Positions 5,229 through 5,239 of a stretch of 5,239 bases of DNA are shown here, in pieces; position 1 is the stretch's first letter, and each line of letters starts with the position of its first letter. The notes beneath the pieces were generated by a model. The model had not been told where the DNA came from. It saw nothing but the letters and a program-made list of their open reading frames with translations, and did not search any database. The translations under genes and the position numbers were made by a program. The DNA lies in the NCBI GenBank assembly GCA_046715095.1, contig JBKJZQ010000081.1:1-5239 (forward strand). The letters are read 5' to 3'. This DNA is from WHTI01 sp046715095. Lineage in GTDB: Bacteria; Actinomycetota; CADDZG01; WHSQ01.

Positions 5229-5239
5229 ACCTCTCTTCA

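Overview
The window is GC-rich and looks like a chromosomal segment of a high-GC bacterium. An actinobacterium is my best guess, because start codons include GTG and a probable TTG, GC is strongly preferred at third codon positions, and the coiled-coil M23 hydrolase is of the PcsB/CwlO/EnvC kind. No rRNA, tRNA or marker gene is present to fix the taxon, so this is inference. I see no mobile element, CRISPR array or clear sign of recent transfer.

Left two thirds (1-3504, all minus strand): a compact four-gene set read right to left. It starts with sat (ATP sulfurylase, 2323-3504), followed after 32 bp by an alkaline-phosphatase-superfamily phosphodiesterase-like enzyme (851-2290). Next, after an 81-bp gap holding a perfect inverted repeat, comes cysC (APS kinase, 224-769). 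Last is a PHP-domain phosphoesterase (1-224, cut by the window edge) whose GTG start overlaps the cysC stop by one base. Sat and CysC together convert sulfate and two ATP into PAPS. PHP enzymes of the TrpH type are known to include 3',5'-nucleoside bisphosphate (pAp) phosphatases, so the last gene may recycle the PAP left after PAPS is used. The second gene is the real unknown: it has a full set of metal ligands but no evident substrate, and sits between two consecutive steps of the pathway.

Middle (3505-4059): a 555-bp divergent intergenic region without a convincing gene. It holds weak promoter candidates for sat, a 10-bp palindrome, a small hairpin followed by seven T's, a better plus-strand promoter candidate at 3917-3946, and a leader of about 100 nt with several hairpins. 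One of these could pair with the ribosome-binding site of the next gene.

Right (4060-5172, plus strand): a secreted coiled-coil/LytM (M23) peptidoglycan hydrolase, probably TTG-initiated, with an intact zinc site and four extracytoplasmic cysteines. It is followed by 67 bp containing two small hairpins up to the window end. It is divergent from, and apparently unrelated to, the sulfate genes.
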